The notes under the pieces: generated by a model
Told to the model about the DNA's origin: nothing
The model's input: only the letters and a program-made list of their open reading frames with translations
The model's database searches: none
Shown: piece after piece, positions 55,740 through 63,217 of the stretch
How the letters are laid out: each line of letters begins with the position of its first letter
Numbering within the stretch: position 1 is the first letter of the stretch
Source: an uncultured Muribaculaceae bacterium
GTDB lineage: Bacteria; Bacteroidota; Bacteroidia; Bacteroidales; Muribaculaceae
Assembly: GCA_944321865.1 (NCBI GenBank)
Contig: CALUMZ010000001.1
Location: forward strand, 127,477 to 191,476
Length of the DNA stretch: 64,000 nucleotides
Direction: 5' to 3'
Made by a program: the position numbers and the translations under genes

Positions 55740-55977
55740 GGCTGCGAAGTTGCTGAACTATGCTAACATTCATGGTGGAGCGACCGTCAGGGAGCGAAAC
55801 CCGAGGACACGCATCCTCACGCACAAGCACGGCTTCGGAGATGCAGAACTTAACTGAGACTGCTTCTTGTTCGGCATCTCCGAAGCCGATTTGATAAGTT
55901 GAGCATTTCTGTCCGCAAGTTTCGCGTCCGTCGGACGCTCCACATGCGGTTAAGCCGAGTATGGCAGCTCCGCAGCC
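55740..55977. repeat. 238-bp imperfect inverted repeat, no gene
   Basis: The left half (GGCTGCG at 55740 to AGAAC at 55849) is repeated in reverse complement in the right half (GTTCGG... at 55869 to CGCAGCC at 55977). The innermost 20-base arms (55830-55849 and 55869-55888) match at 19 of 20 bases with a 19-base loop. Outer blocks GGCTGCG, CATG-TGGAGCG and GCGAAAC also pair, with an estimated two-thirds identity over the rest. The open frame on the minus strand here (55702-56091) is an artefact of the repeat. With flanks it explains the 55.6-56.15 kb gap. Confidence 0.7.
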
Positions 55978-56062
55978 ACCACTATATTTGCTCGCAACCG
56001 AGTTTTCGGACTGACCCAAATGAACTCCGACCGTACACAAATCATGAAGTCGTATCAAAAAA

Positions 56063-56114
56063 CCAAGTGCCCCCCAAAAAAAGTCAGACAAAAAACTTTT
56101 TGGGGGGGACTTGG
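56063..56114. terminator. Terminator of the aromatic amino acid operon
   Basis: CCAAGTGCCCCCCAAAAA (56063-56080) pairs with TTTTTGGGGGGGACTTGG (56097-56114). The minus strand then reads TTTTTTGATAC, a good T-run for ending the tyrA operon; the + side is also T-rich (TTTTCTTTTG). Confidence 0.85.
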
Positions 56115-56154
56115 TTTTCTTTTGATGCGCCTCGATATAGAATAAGAATAGGTA

Positions 56155-56928
56155 TTATTCTATATTGCTTCTTACCTCATTGAGGTATTTTTTCATTTCG
56201 ATGCTATCTTTTGATGCAACTATTTGCTGTAACCTTGTCAATTGCCGTTGAATGTTATTCAACTGCTCGGTAGTGTGAGTGTTGAATAAAATTTCCTGTA
56301 GCAAATAATCATCTTCCGACATCAACCCCTTTGCGATGGCCATGTGCCTCTTAAAAGTGGTTCCCGGTGCTTCTTGATGCTTCATTATGCTTGCAAAAAC
56401 AAGGGTACTTGCAAAAGGGATAGATAGCGAATACGCAATTGTTTCATCATGTTGAGTAAACGTGTATTCAAAGATATTCAGGTTTAATTCATTATACAAA
56501 TCTTTGAAGAAAACCTTTCCTAAATGGTCGCTTTCTGCTATTATGATGGCGTTCTCGTTTGCCAAGTTACTTAAAGATGCGAAAGTGGGACCAAACATGG
56601 GGTGCGTGCTTACAAATGGGTGGTCACAAGTAGCATAAAATTCGGGCAATCCGTTTTTTACCGATGCAATGTCGGAAATTATGCAGTTGCTCGGTAATAG
56701 AGGCAAGATTTCTTTGAATGCTTGAATTGTGTATTTTACGGTGACTGCATTTATAAGCAAGTCGGGTTTAAAGTCGCGAATCTCATCAAGAGAAGAAAGC
56801 CGCATGGCATGAAATGTAAACCGCAAGCGTTCAAGATTAACATCATATACAGCCACTTCGTGCTTGAAACTGAGGACATCGCAAAAGAATGTCCCCATTT
56901 TCCCTGCTCCCAGTATAAGAATTTTCAT
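56155..56928 (-). CDS. tyrA: Prephenate dehydrogenase
   Basis: 257 residues. The NAD-binding start is MKILILGAGKMGTFFCDVLS. ISDIASVKNGLPEF and STHPMFGPTFASL are the family's substrate-site segments. It converts prephenate to hydroxyphenylpyruvate for tyrosine. There is no C-terminal ACT domain. Last gene of pheA-aminotransferase-aroF/CM-tyrA, 12 bases after the previous stop. Confidence 0.9.
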   Translation of the reverse strand: MKILILGAGKMGTFFCDVLSFKHEVAVYDVNLERLRFTFHAMRLSSLDEIRDFKPDLLINAVTVKYTIQAFKEILPLLPSNCIISDIASVKNGLPEFYATCDHPFVSTHPMFGPTFASLSNLANENAIIIAESDHLGKVFFKDLYNELNLNIFEYTFTQHDETIAYSLSIPFASTLVFASIMKHQEAPGTTFKRHMAIAKGLMSEDDYLLQEILFNTHTTEQLNNIQRQLTRLQQIVASKDSIEMKKYLNEVRSNIE

Positions 56929-56940
56929 AAATGTTACCGT

Positions 56941-58011
56941 TTATTTAATACGATTGTTCAGAACCTCAATTTGTTGTCGTACAGATTCTTCGTGTATTGC
57001 TTCAACTATAGTGCGCATGAAGTTGCCGCTCATTCCGAGTTCTTCTGCGAGTTTCATGCGTGATTTCATAATGTCGTCGTACCTGTTTGTGTGCACAATC
57101 TGCATTCGGTGTTCTTTTTTGTATTGCCCTATTTCACGTGATACCCTCATGCGTTTGGCGATGATTTCGATAAGGTCATTGTCGATTTGGTCGATTTGCT
57201 GACGCAGGAGGGTTAAGCTTTCGGTAGTTTGCGTAGTTTCTCTTAAGACAAGAGTATTGAGAATAAAGTTAAGGACTTCGGGGGTTATTTGTTGGCTTTT
57301 ATCGCTAAGGGCACAGTCGGGGTCACAATGCGATTCAATAATAAGTCCGTCGAATCCCATGTCGAGAGCCTGTTGTGACAAAGGTGCGATTAATTCCCGT
57401 TTGCCTCCAATGTGTGAAGGGTCACATATAATTTGCAGATTGGGCAACCGTCGATGCAGCTCAATGGGTATGTGCCATTGAGGCATATTCCGGTAAAGGT
57501 GTTTACCATAGGCGGTGAAGCCTCGATGAATGGCTGCAAGGCGGTGTATGCCTGCATTATAAATACGTTCGATGGCACCTATCCATAATTCAAGGTCAGG
57601 GTTTACCGGATTCTTTACCAAAACAGGCATATCGGTTCCTGCAAGGCTGTCGGCTATTTCTTGAACAGCAAAAGGGTTTGCCGATGTGCGTGCTCCAATC
57701 CACACCATGTCGATACCGGCTTTTAATGCAGCCTCAACGTGTATTTTATTGGCGACCTCGGTGCATACAAGCATCCCGGTTTCGGCTTTTACTGTTTTCA
57801 ACCATTCGAGTCCGGGTTCTCCGACACCTTCAAAACCACCGGGTTTAGTGCGAGGTTTCCATATTCCTGCTCTGAAAATCTTTATGCCATATTCGGCGAG
57901 AGCATGAGCGGTTCTTAATACTTGTTCTTCACTTTCGGCACTGCACGGGCCGGCTATTACTATCGGTTTGCCAACTTGCTGTGTTGTGGCAATGGGAAGT
58001 AAATCATTCAT
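56941..58011 (-). CDS. aroF: DAHP synthase fused to type II chorismate mutase
   Basis: 356 residues. The first 260 or so are a DAHP synthase of the AroA-beta/KDPG-like type (VIAGPCSAESEEQVL, KPRTKPGGFEGVGEPG, CDPSHIGGKRE). The last 90 are a chorismate mutase (LRQQIDQIDNDLIEIIAKRMRVSREIG split over the helix). One chain makes the first shikimate intermediate and also channels chorismate to prephenate. This fusion with C-terminal mutase is known from Bacteroidota. Symbol is provisional. Confidence 0.9.
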   Translation of the reverse strand: MNDLLPIATTQQVGKPIVIAGPCSAESEEQVLRTAHALAEYGIKIFRAGIWKPRTKPGGFEGVGEPGLEWLKTVKAETGMLVCTEVANKIHVEAALKAGIDMVWIGARTSANPFAVQEIADSLAGTDMPVLVKNPVNPDLELWIGAIERIYNAGIHRLAAIHRGFTAYGKHLYRNMPQWHIPIELHRRLPNLQIICDPSHIGGKRELIAPLSQQALDMGFDGLIIESHCDPDCALSDKSQQITPEVLNFILNTLVLRETTQTTESLTLLRQQIDQIDNDLIEIIAKRMRVSREIGQYKKEHRMQIVHTNRYDDIMKSRMKLAEELGMSGNFMRTIVEAIHEESVRQQIEVLNNRIK

Positions 58012-58031
58012 GTCGTATTGTATTTAAATTG

Positions 58032-59201
58032 TTAATTCATTTGATTGATTCGTGTTAATGCTTCTTGTAACCTTTGCTCGGAGGCACACAAGGATATGCG
58101 CAGGTATCGTGTTCCGTTGCTTCCAAATATAGATCCGGGGGTTATAAAAACACGAGCTTCACTTAAAATCCTGTCGGATAAAGTTTCGGCATTAGTCTCA
58201 GTGTCGGGAATTTTCCCCCACAGGAACAGGCCTGCTTGAGTCGAGTCAAATGAGCAACCAATGGCTGTCATAATTTTTTCGGCAATAATTCTTCTGCTTT
58301 GATACAGCGTATTTACATTGTCGTACCATGATTTGTCGCAGTTTAAAGCTTTTACTGCTGCAAGCATCATTGGCTTAAACTGGCCGGAATCGATATTGGA
58401 TTTTACTCGCAGAATCCATTGTATGAATTGCGGGTTTGATGCAATCATGGCGATTCGCCACCCAGCCATATTGTGTGATTTGCTTAATGAATTCATTTCG
58501 ATTGCAATATCCTTGGCACCGTCCACATTTAGGATGCTCAGCTGTTGTTCATGCAGAATGAAACTGTAGGGATTGTCGTTTACTATGACAATATTATGTT
58601 TTATTCCGAAATTTACCAATCGTTTGAATAAGCCAATTGAAGCTTTATGCCCAGTCGGCATATTTGGGTAGTTTACCCACATTAATTTTATTTGATTCAA
58701 TGGCAGCTTTTCGAGTTCGTTAAAATCAGGTTCCCAATTATTTTGTTCGGTTAAATCATAATTAAATATTCTGGCATCGGCGAGCCGACTGACAGATGTA
58801 TAAGTAGGGTAGCCGGGATTTGGGATTAAAACCCCGTCTCCGGGATTGACAAATGCCAATGTAGTGTGTAGAATACCTTCTTTTGAGCCTATCAATGGCT
58901 GTATCTCGGTTTCAGGGTCGAGTGCCACACTGTAATAACGTTTATACCAATCAGCGAAGGCTTTCCGCAATTCAGGAATTCCTGTATATGGTTGGTAGCC
59001 GTGATTTCCGTCATTATGGGCTTCTTGGCATAATGTGTCTATTACATCATTGTGCGGAGGACGGTCAGGGCCACCTACGCCAAGAGAAATTATGTCGGCG
59101 CCGTGGGCATTTAGTTGGGCTATTTCTCGTAATTTTCTTGAGAAATAATATTCTTTGACCTCTGAAATGCGATTTGCAGGTTTTATTTGATTAGCTTTCA
59201 T
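58032..59201 (-). CDS. Class I/II aminotransferase of the aromatic operon
   Basis: 389 residues from the ATG at 59201 (a TTG at 59207 is less likely); the start lies within the last codons of pheA (11-base overlap). PLP fold features: GVGGPDRPPHNDVID at the N-terminus, WVNYPNMPTGHKAS, and the Schiff-base lysine in SLSKSHNMAGWRIA. The operon context suggests it aminates phenylpyruvate and hydroxyphenylpyruvate to Phe and Tyr. By sequence style it also resembles LL-diaminopimelate aminotransferases. Confidence 0.85.
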   Translation of the reverse strand: MKANQIKPANRISEVKEYYFSRKLREIAQLNAHGADIISLGVGGPDRPPHNDVIDTLCQEAHNDGNHGYQPYTGIPELRKAFADWYKRYYSVALDPETEIQPLIGSKEGILHTTLAFVNPGDGVLIPNPGYPTYTSVSRLADARIFNYDLTEQNNWEPDFNELEKLPLNQIKLMWVNYPNMPTGHKASIGLFKRLVNFGIKHNIVIVNDNPYSFILHEQQLSILNVDGAKDIAIEMNSLSKSHNMAGWRIAMIASNPQFIQWILRVKSNIDSGQFKPMMLAAVKALNCDKSWYDNVNTLYQSRRIIAEKIMTAIGCSFDSTQAGLFLWGKIPDTETNAETLSDRILSEARVFITPGSIFGSNGTRYLRISLCASEQRLQEALTRINQMN

Positions 59202-60033
59202 AGACAAATTCGTTATATTCTCCTAATATTTTAAATTCGTTGATAAGTGGTTTTACCGCATCGATAGATTGGCGGTATCTTACGTAATCGTTAAATGTGA
59301 GATTTATGTAAAACCTATATTCCCATTCACGACCAATAATCGGGAGCGACTGTATCTTTGATAGATTGATGTCGTAAAAAGAAAAAATTGTGAGTATTTT
59401 TGATAAACTGCCCTGTGTGTGCGGCAAAGTGAATACCAGTGAGGCTTTGTTGATATTGTCATGTCGTATGAGGTATGGGGCCTCAAGAGGGTCGGCGATT
59501 ATCAAAAATCTGGTAGAGTTTCGCTTATTGGTTTGTATGTCTTTGGCCAAAATATTAAGTCCATATAGTTTTGCTGCATATTCGCCACATACGGCACCAA
59601 TTCCGGTTAATTGCTTTTCGGCAATTTCTTGGGCGCTGCCTGCAGTGTCGTTTCGTTCGACTATTTTCAAATTTGGATATTTCCGGAGGAATTGTGCACA
59701 TTGCATAAGTGCCATCGGGTGCGAATGTACTTCGTGTAATTCATCGATTGTTTGTCCCGGCAATGCTGCCAGTACATGTGAAATGTGCATTTTATATTCA
59801 CCAACAATCGACATATTGCTTTTACGCAATAATTCATGATTCTGCAACAGGCTTCCGGCTATGGTGTTTTCTATGGCAAGAGTGCCTATAAGAGAAGCAT
59901 CGTTATTTAGTGTTTCAAACATTGAATTGAATGTTTCACACGGAATTGTTTCGATTTCTTCTCCTTTGAAATACTGCCTTGCTGCTGCTTCGTGGAAGCA
60001 TCCGGGTTCTCCTTGAATTGTAACTCGTTTCAT
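59191..60033 (-). CDS. pheA: Prephenate dehydratase with ACT domain
   Basis: 280 residues, no chorismate mutase part. The start MKRVTIQGEPGCFHEAAA, ENTIAGSLLQNHELL and the catalytic Thr context NSTRFLII are intact. The C-terminal ACT domain (about 190-275, SLVFTLPHTQGSLSKILTIF) is the usual Phe feedback site. First gene of the aromatic operon. The attenuator hairpin and T-run end three codons before its ATG. Confidence 0.93.
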   Translation of the reverse strand: MKRVTIQGEPGCFHEAAARQYFKGEEIETIPCETFNSMFETLNNDASLIGTLAIENTIAGSLLQNHELLRKSNMSIVGEYKMHISHVLAALPGQTIDELHEVHSHPMALMQCAQFLRKYPNLKIVERNDTAGSAQEIAEKQLTGIGAVCGEYAAKLYGLNILAKDIQTNKRNSTRFLIIADPLEAPYLIRHDNINKASLVFTLPHTQGSLSKILTIFSFYDINLSKIQSLPIIGREWEYRFYINLTFNDYVRYRQSIDAVKPLINEFKILGEYNEFVYES

Positions 60034-60035
60034 AG

Positions 60036-60078
60036 TTAAAAAAAGAATCCCGCCGTATCTGAATCTTACGGCGGGATT
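60036..60078 (-). terminator. Attenuator terminator ahead of pheA
   Basis: A perfect 12-bp stem, AATCCCGCCGTA (60046-60057) with its complement (60067-60078), 9-base loop, then TTCTTTTTTT on the minus strand. It ends only 3 bases before the pheA ATG, so ending here would stop the whole operon. Confidence 0.85.
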
Positions 60079-60107
60079 TATATATTTTGTTAATATTTAA
60101 TTCTTAA

Positions 60108-60191
60108 TTAAAGTTGTGCACATAAAACCTCGCCTTTATTTTTAATAAAATAAAAGTAAAAGAAAAAGCTATATGCAAAAAATCTACTCAT
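60108..60191 (-). CDS. Phe/Tyr-rich leader peptide of the aromatic operon
   Basis: 27 codons, ATG 60189-60191 to TAA 60108-60110. The peptide begins MSRFFAYSFFFYFYF and ends IKNKGEVLCAQL. Seven Phe and three Tyr fall within the first 15 residues. It lies between a good promoter (60214-60243) and the terminator at 60036-60078, which begins 29 bases past the stop. This is the textbook layout of attenuation by charged tRNA-Phe/Tyr, inferred here from sequence only. No gene symbol assigned. Confidence 0.8.
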   Translation of the reverse strand: MSRFFAYSFFFYFYFIKNKGEVLCAQL

Positions 60192-60213
60192 AATTAAGTC
60201 ATCTTTTCAGTTG

Positions 60214-60243
60214 CAAAGATATATAATTGTTTTAAAAAACAAA
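60214..60243 (-). promoter_or_regulatory. Promoter of the aromatic operon leader
   Basis: Minus strand: -33 TTTG (60240-60243), 18 bases, -7 TATCTTTG (60214-60221). The transcript would start near 60207, about 16 bases before the leader ATG. Confidence 0.7.
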
Positions 60244-60290
60244 CATTTTTGAAAGAATATTTTTTTGTGTACGTGGCGAAATAGTTTTAA

Positions 60291-60566
60291 TCATTTAGAT
60301 TCAGTGCCGTCGGTATCATTGTTGCTTTTGTCTTTTTCGGCGTATGTGGAATATGTGTCATCTTCGCGTTCTTTGACTTTTTGCTTTTCGCGATATTTCA
60401 AAGTATAGTGCAAGAGGACAATGATTATGAGTGTTGCTGCAATTATGCCAAAATAGTAGAGGTAGCGGCCGGCTTGTAGATATGGCAAGCCTAAATAAGC
60501 CATATATGCAAGATATAAAAGCAGTAATAACGGGATGAGTGTGGATTTTTTAATCTTCGTTTTCAT
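60291..60566 (-). CDS. Small two-helix membrane protein
   Basis: 91 residues from the ATG at 60566 (an ATG at 60575 is also possible). Hydrophobic helices LIPLLLLLYLAYMAYLGLPYL and YFGIIAATLIIIVLLHY are followed by a charged tail rich in Lys/Glu/Asp. Overlaps the end of the exonuclease gene. No family recognised; last gene of the biotin operon. Confidence 0.65.
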   Translation of the reverse strand: MKTKIKKSTLIPLLLLLYLAYMAYLGLPYLQAGRYLYYFGIIAATLIIIVLLHYTLKYREKQKVKEREDDTYSTYAEKDKSNNDTDGTESK

Positions 60567-61167
60567 TGACAACATATTTAGATTCTGTGGGAATAAAGTT
60601 CCCGGAATTGAGATATTGATATATTTTCAAGCATGCCCACGCATCAATTGCTGCATATTCTTGTTGTGCACCGGAAAGCGTATCGGCTTCCCAGTTAGAC
60701 AATCTTTGCCCCTTGGATATTCGCTTGTCAAAAAGGATGGCATATATTTTCTGGAGGCTGGCATCTGCTATATTGAATGTTGGCACAATTTTTTGCAGGT
60801 CTACAAATCCCGACATTTCTGCATCATAGCCTTTGTGGATGACTCCGAAATCATCTTTCAGGGACAATCCCACTTTTGTTATTGTTCCATCTTCAAGAAA
60901 CATGCGTAATGTAGATGGCATGCCTATTTTATTTATACGAATCAGATAGCAATCGGTCAATGTTGATATTTGCATAAGTGCGACACTATGTGATATGCCT
61001 TTTTTAAAGGACGGCCGTGTTTCGGTATCGAAACCAAGTGTGTTGTGTTCTTTAAGTTTCGTTATGGCCATGTCTAATTTTGGCAATGTGTCGACGATGT
61101 GTATATTTCCATTAAAGGATACGCGGTCGAGAGTCGCTAATTGTTCCTTGGTTATTGTTATTTTCAT
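60550..61167 (-). CDS. 3'-5' exonuclease domain protein (DEDD, RNase D-like)
   Basis: 205 residues. Exo I FDTETRPSF, Exo II GLSLKDDFGVIHKG and Exo III YAAIDAWACLKIYQYL supply the four acidic residues of the DEDD superfamily. RNase D-type helical domains are absent, so it is a stand-alone nuclease domain. ATG overlaps the bioD stop by 4 bases. Its presence in a biotin operon is unexplained. Confidence 0.82.
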   Translation of the reverse strand: MKITITKEQLATLDRVSFNGNIHIVDTLPKLDMAITKLKEHNTLGFDTETRPSFKKGISHSVALMQISTLTDCYLIRINKIGMPSTLRMFLEDGTITKVGLSLKDDFGVIHKGYDAEMSGFVDLQKIVPTFNIADASLQKIYAILFDKRISKGQRLSNWEADTLSGAQQEYAAIDAWACLKIYQYLNSGNFIPTESKYVVNENED

Positions 61168-61823
61168 CGTTGTTCCTTTTTTATATCTAACCGAGGCATG
61201 ATGAGGAAAACCGAATCGGGCGATTCTCTTAAGAAATAGTCTTTTAGGAATCGTTTGTTGTCGGCTGCGATTACATTGTCTTCGTCAAAGAACCGGTTAT
61301 ATATGATGAATGGTACAGGTATATTCCGCGATTTCAGTGCCTCGAATGACAACAGAGTGTGATTAATCGAACCTAACATTCCGTTGGTTACCAAAGCCAC
61401 AGGATAGTTGTTGTCCTTTATATAGTCAATGGTAAAGTAATCTTCGGTAACTGGAACCATTAGCCCTCCGGCACCTTCCAATAAGACAACATCGTATTTT
61501 TCGGACAATTTATTAGTGGCATCTTTAATGTGATCCAAATTTATGCTTTTACGGTCTATGGCCGCAGCGAGGTGTGGAGATGCAGGGTATGAAAAAATCA
61601 CGGGTGCGGTGACGTGGTCATAATCCCATTGTGTATATTCCATGCCCATAACTTCACGGTGAATGGATATGTCTTCAGAAAAATCGGAGTTGCCTGTTTG
61701 AATAAATTTTTGAGTAATGACTCTTTTCCCTTTTGCCATTAAATGGTTAGCCAGCCAACCTGTAGCATAACTTTTCCCTACATTCGTGCCGATTCCACTT
61801 ATGAATATTATATTATTTGTCAT
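61164..61823 (-). CDS. bioD: Dethiobiotin synthetase
   Basis: 219 residues. The P-loop GIGTNVGKSYAT and the later VVLLEGAGGLMVPV are hallmarks. It closes the ureido ring of dethiobiotin with CO2 and ATP. Overlaps bioGC and the exonuclease gene by 4 bases on each side, so all are translated as one coupled unit. Confidence 0.93.
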   Translation of the reverse strand: MTNNIIFISGIGTNVGKSYATGWLANHLMAKGKRVITQKFIQTGNSDFSEDISIHREVMGMEYTQWDYDHVTAPVIFSYPASPHLAAAIDRKSINLDHIKDATNKLSEKYDVVLLEGAGGLMVPVTEDYFTIDYIKDNNYPVALVTNGMLGSINHTLLSFEALKSRNIPVPFIIYNRFFDEDNVIAADNKRFLKDYFLRESPDSVFLIMPRLDIKKEQR

Positions 61824-63217
61824 TTTAGTTTTGCTAATATGTATATTGGATTGTAAGTAAGCGGGTATTTGCCATCGGTTGCTTCATAATTGTTCAGCAG
61901 TTGCTTAATGGCCCGTTGTGGTATTTTACCGGAATTAATGGAATTGACTCCGGTTGATTGAATATGCCTGAGCACTTGCAATGGAGAATCGAAAAGCATT
62001 GTTTCGTGTTCTTCGCTTACTAAAACAATGTCAAAGTTACGTTTTATTTCGTTATTAAACCAATATGCCGATTTATAATTAAGTGATATTTTAAGATGCT
62101 CTTTAATTTCTTTCATATTGTCGGGGCCAAACGATGACATTATTATAGCGCCTCCCGGTTTAAGCCAATGATGAATGTTGTTGAAAAATCCGGGAAGGTT
62201 CTCAAACCACTGTATGGCCGATGCCGACACAATGTAATCGAAAGAATTGCAGGGGAATGTAAGCTGTTCGGCATCTTTTTCTATAAATTCATATTCGGTA
62301 ACATTTAAATTCAGAAAGACCGTAGGTATATTGCATAAATCATTCAGGACCAGTCGGGACGGATATGAAGTGTGTGTATATAGCCGGGTAAGCAGTCCTG
62401 TTCCGCAACCTATTTCAAGAATGGATGCATCGTGTTTTATCCCTATTAAATTAACCCATTTGTCGTAGAGAGATTTGGCAATCTTGCGTTGGATTATTGC
62501 ATTGTCTTCATATCCTGAGTTCAGACTGTTGCTGAACCTGTGCTTTATTAAGTCTTTATTTATAATGTTTTGGTTTATAACTGATTCTAAATTTTCGGGG
62601 TAGTGAGCACCATAATCATTAATTTCGAGTGAAAGACAGTAATTGTTCCATCCGCTTAGCTGATTCTCAAAAGGAAATATCAAGTCATTTTTTGATGCGA
62701 CAACCTTGTCCCATGTGATATGATTGTTGAACGTCGATGCGGCATCGTGGATGTTAATCAATTCCTTTCGCAAAGAAATAATAGAGCGGTGGGGCAGATG
62801 CTTTATGAAATCCCGGTATGCCGTAGAAGATCCGCATATACGGTGGTAGAATTTCATTAATGAGCGTTCTGATAAATTTTCAAGAGTAGCATTGAATATG
62901 TTGAGAGGTATCCCTCGGTTATCATCTATCGGGAACTGTGTACCGTTTATGGCCATTTTGAAAATTATCGGTAGTCGGGAATGGCTTTGTATAAATTTTG
63001 TTGCGGCAAATATACCAAAAGACCAAGCAAACAAATATATGTTTTTATATGACGTAAATGGGGTTGTGTCAATATCAAAATCTTCATAATCCCAAATGAC
63101 AGCCATATCACATCTTGTTTTGATTTTATGGAATGGCGTTGCATCCATACCCCATCCTGCAAACAACAATATCAAAGACTTGTTTTCGCCGAGGTGTGTA
63201 ATGAATTCACTTTTCAT
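61820..63217 (-). CDS. bioC: Fused BioG-BioC, pimeloyl-ACP formation
   Basis: 465 residues. The first 210 or so resemble BioG, the pimeloyl-ACP methyl ester esterase, with nucleophile Ser66 in LFAWSFGIFAA. From about 220 on is BioC, the malonyl-ACP O-methyltransferase, with SAM loop ILEIGCGTGLLTR and the following VSASAIQWF and LKPGGAIIMSSFG. The fusion puts both ends of the disguised pimelate pathway in one chain, and is known in Bacteroidota. Overlaps bioF and bioD by 4 bases each. Confidence 0.9.
   Translation of the reverse strand: MKSEFITHLGENKSLILLFAGWGMDATPFHKIKTRCDMAVIWDYEDFDIDTTPFTSYKNIYLFAWSFGIFAATKFIQSHSRLPIIFKMAINGTQFPIDDNRGIPLNIFNATLENLSERSLMKFYHRICGSSTAYRDFIKHLPHRSIISLRKELINIHDAASTFNNHITWDKVVASKNDLIFPFENQLSGWNNYCLSLEINDYGAHYPENLESVINQNIINKDLIKHRFSNSLNSGYEDNAIIQRKIAKSLYDKWVNLIGIKHDASILEIGCGTGLLTRLYTHTSYPSRLVLNDLCNIPTVFLNLNVTEYEFIEKDAEQLTFPCNSFDYIVSASAIQWFENLPGFFNNIHHWLKPGGAIIMSSFGPDNMKEIKEHLKISLNYKSAYWFNNEIKRNFDIVLVSEEHETMLFDSPLQVLRHIQSTGVNSINSGKIPQRAIKQLLNNYEATDGKYPLTYNPIYILAKLK

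Noticed and set aside
55702..56091. 129-codon minus-strand frame between the AraC gene and tyrA
   Set aside because: It runs through the 238-bp inverted repeat and the tyrA terminator, so its apparent sequence is a by-product of the repeat.
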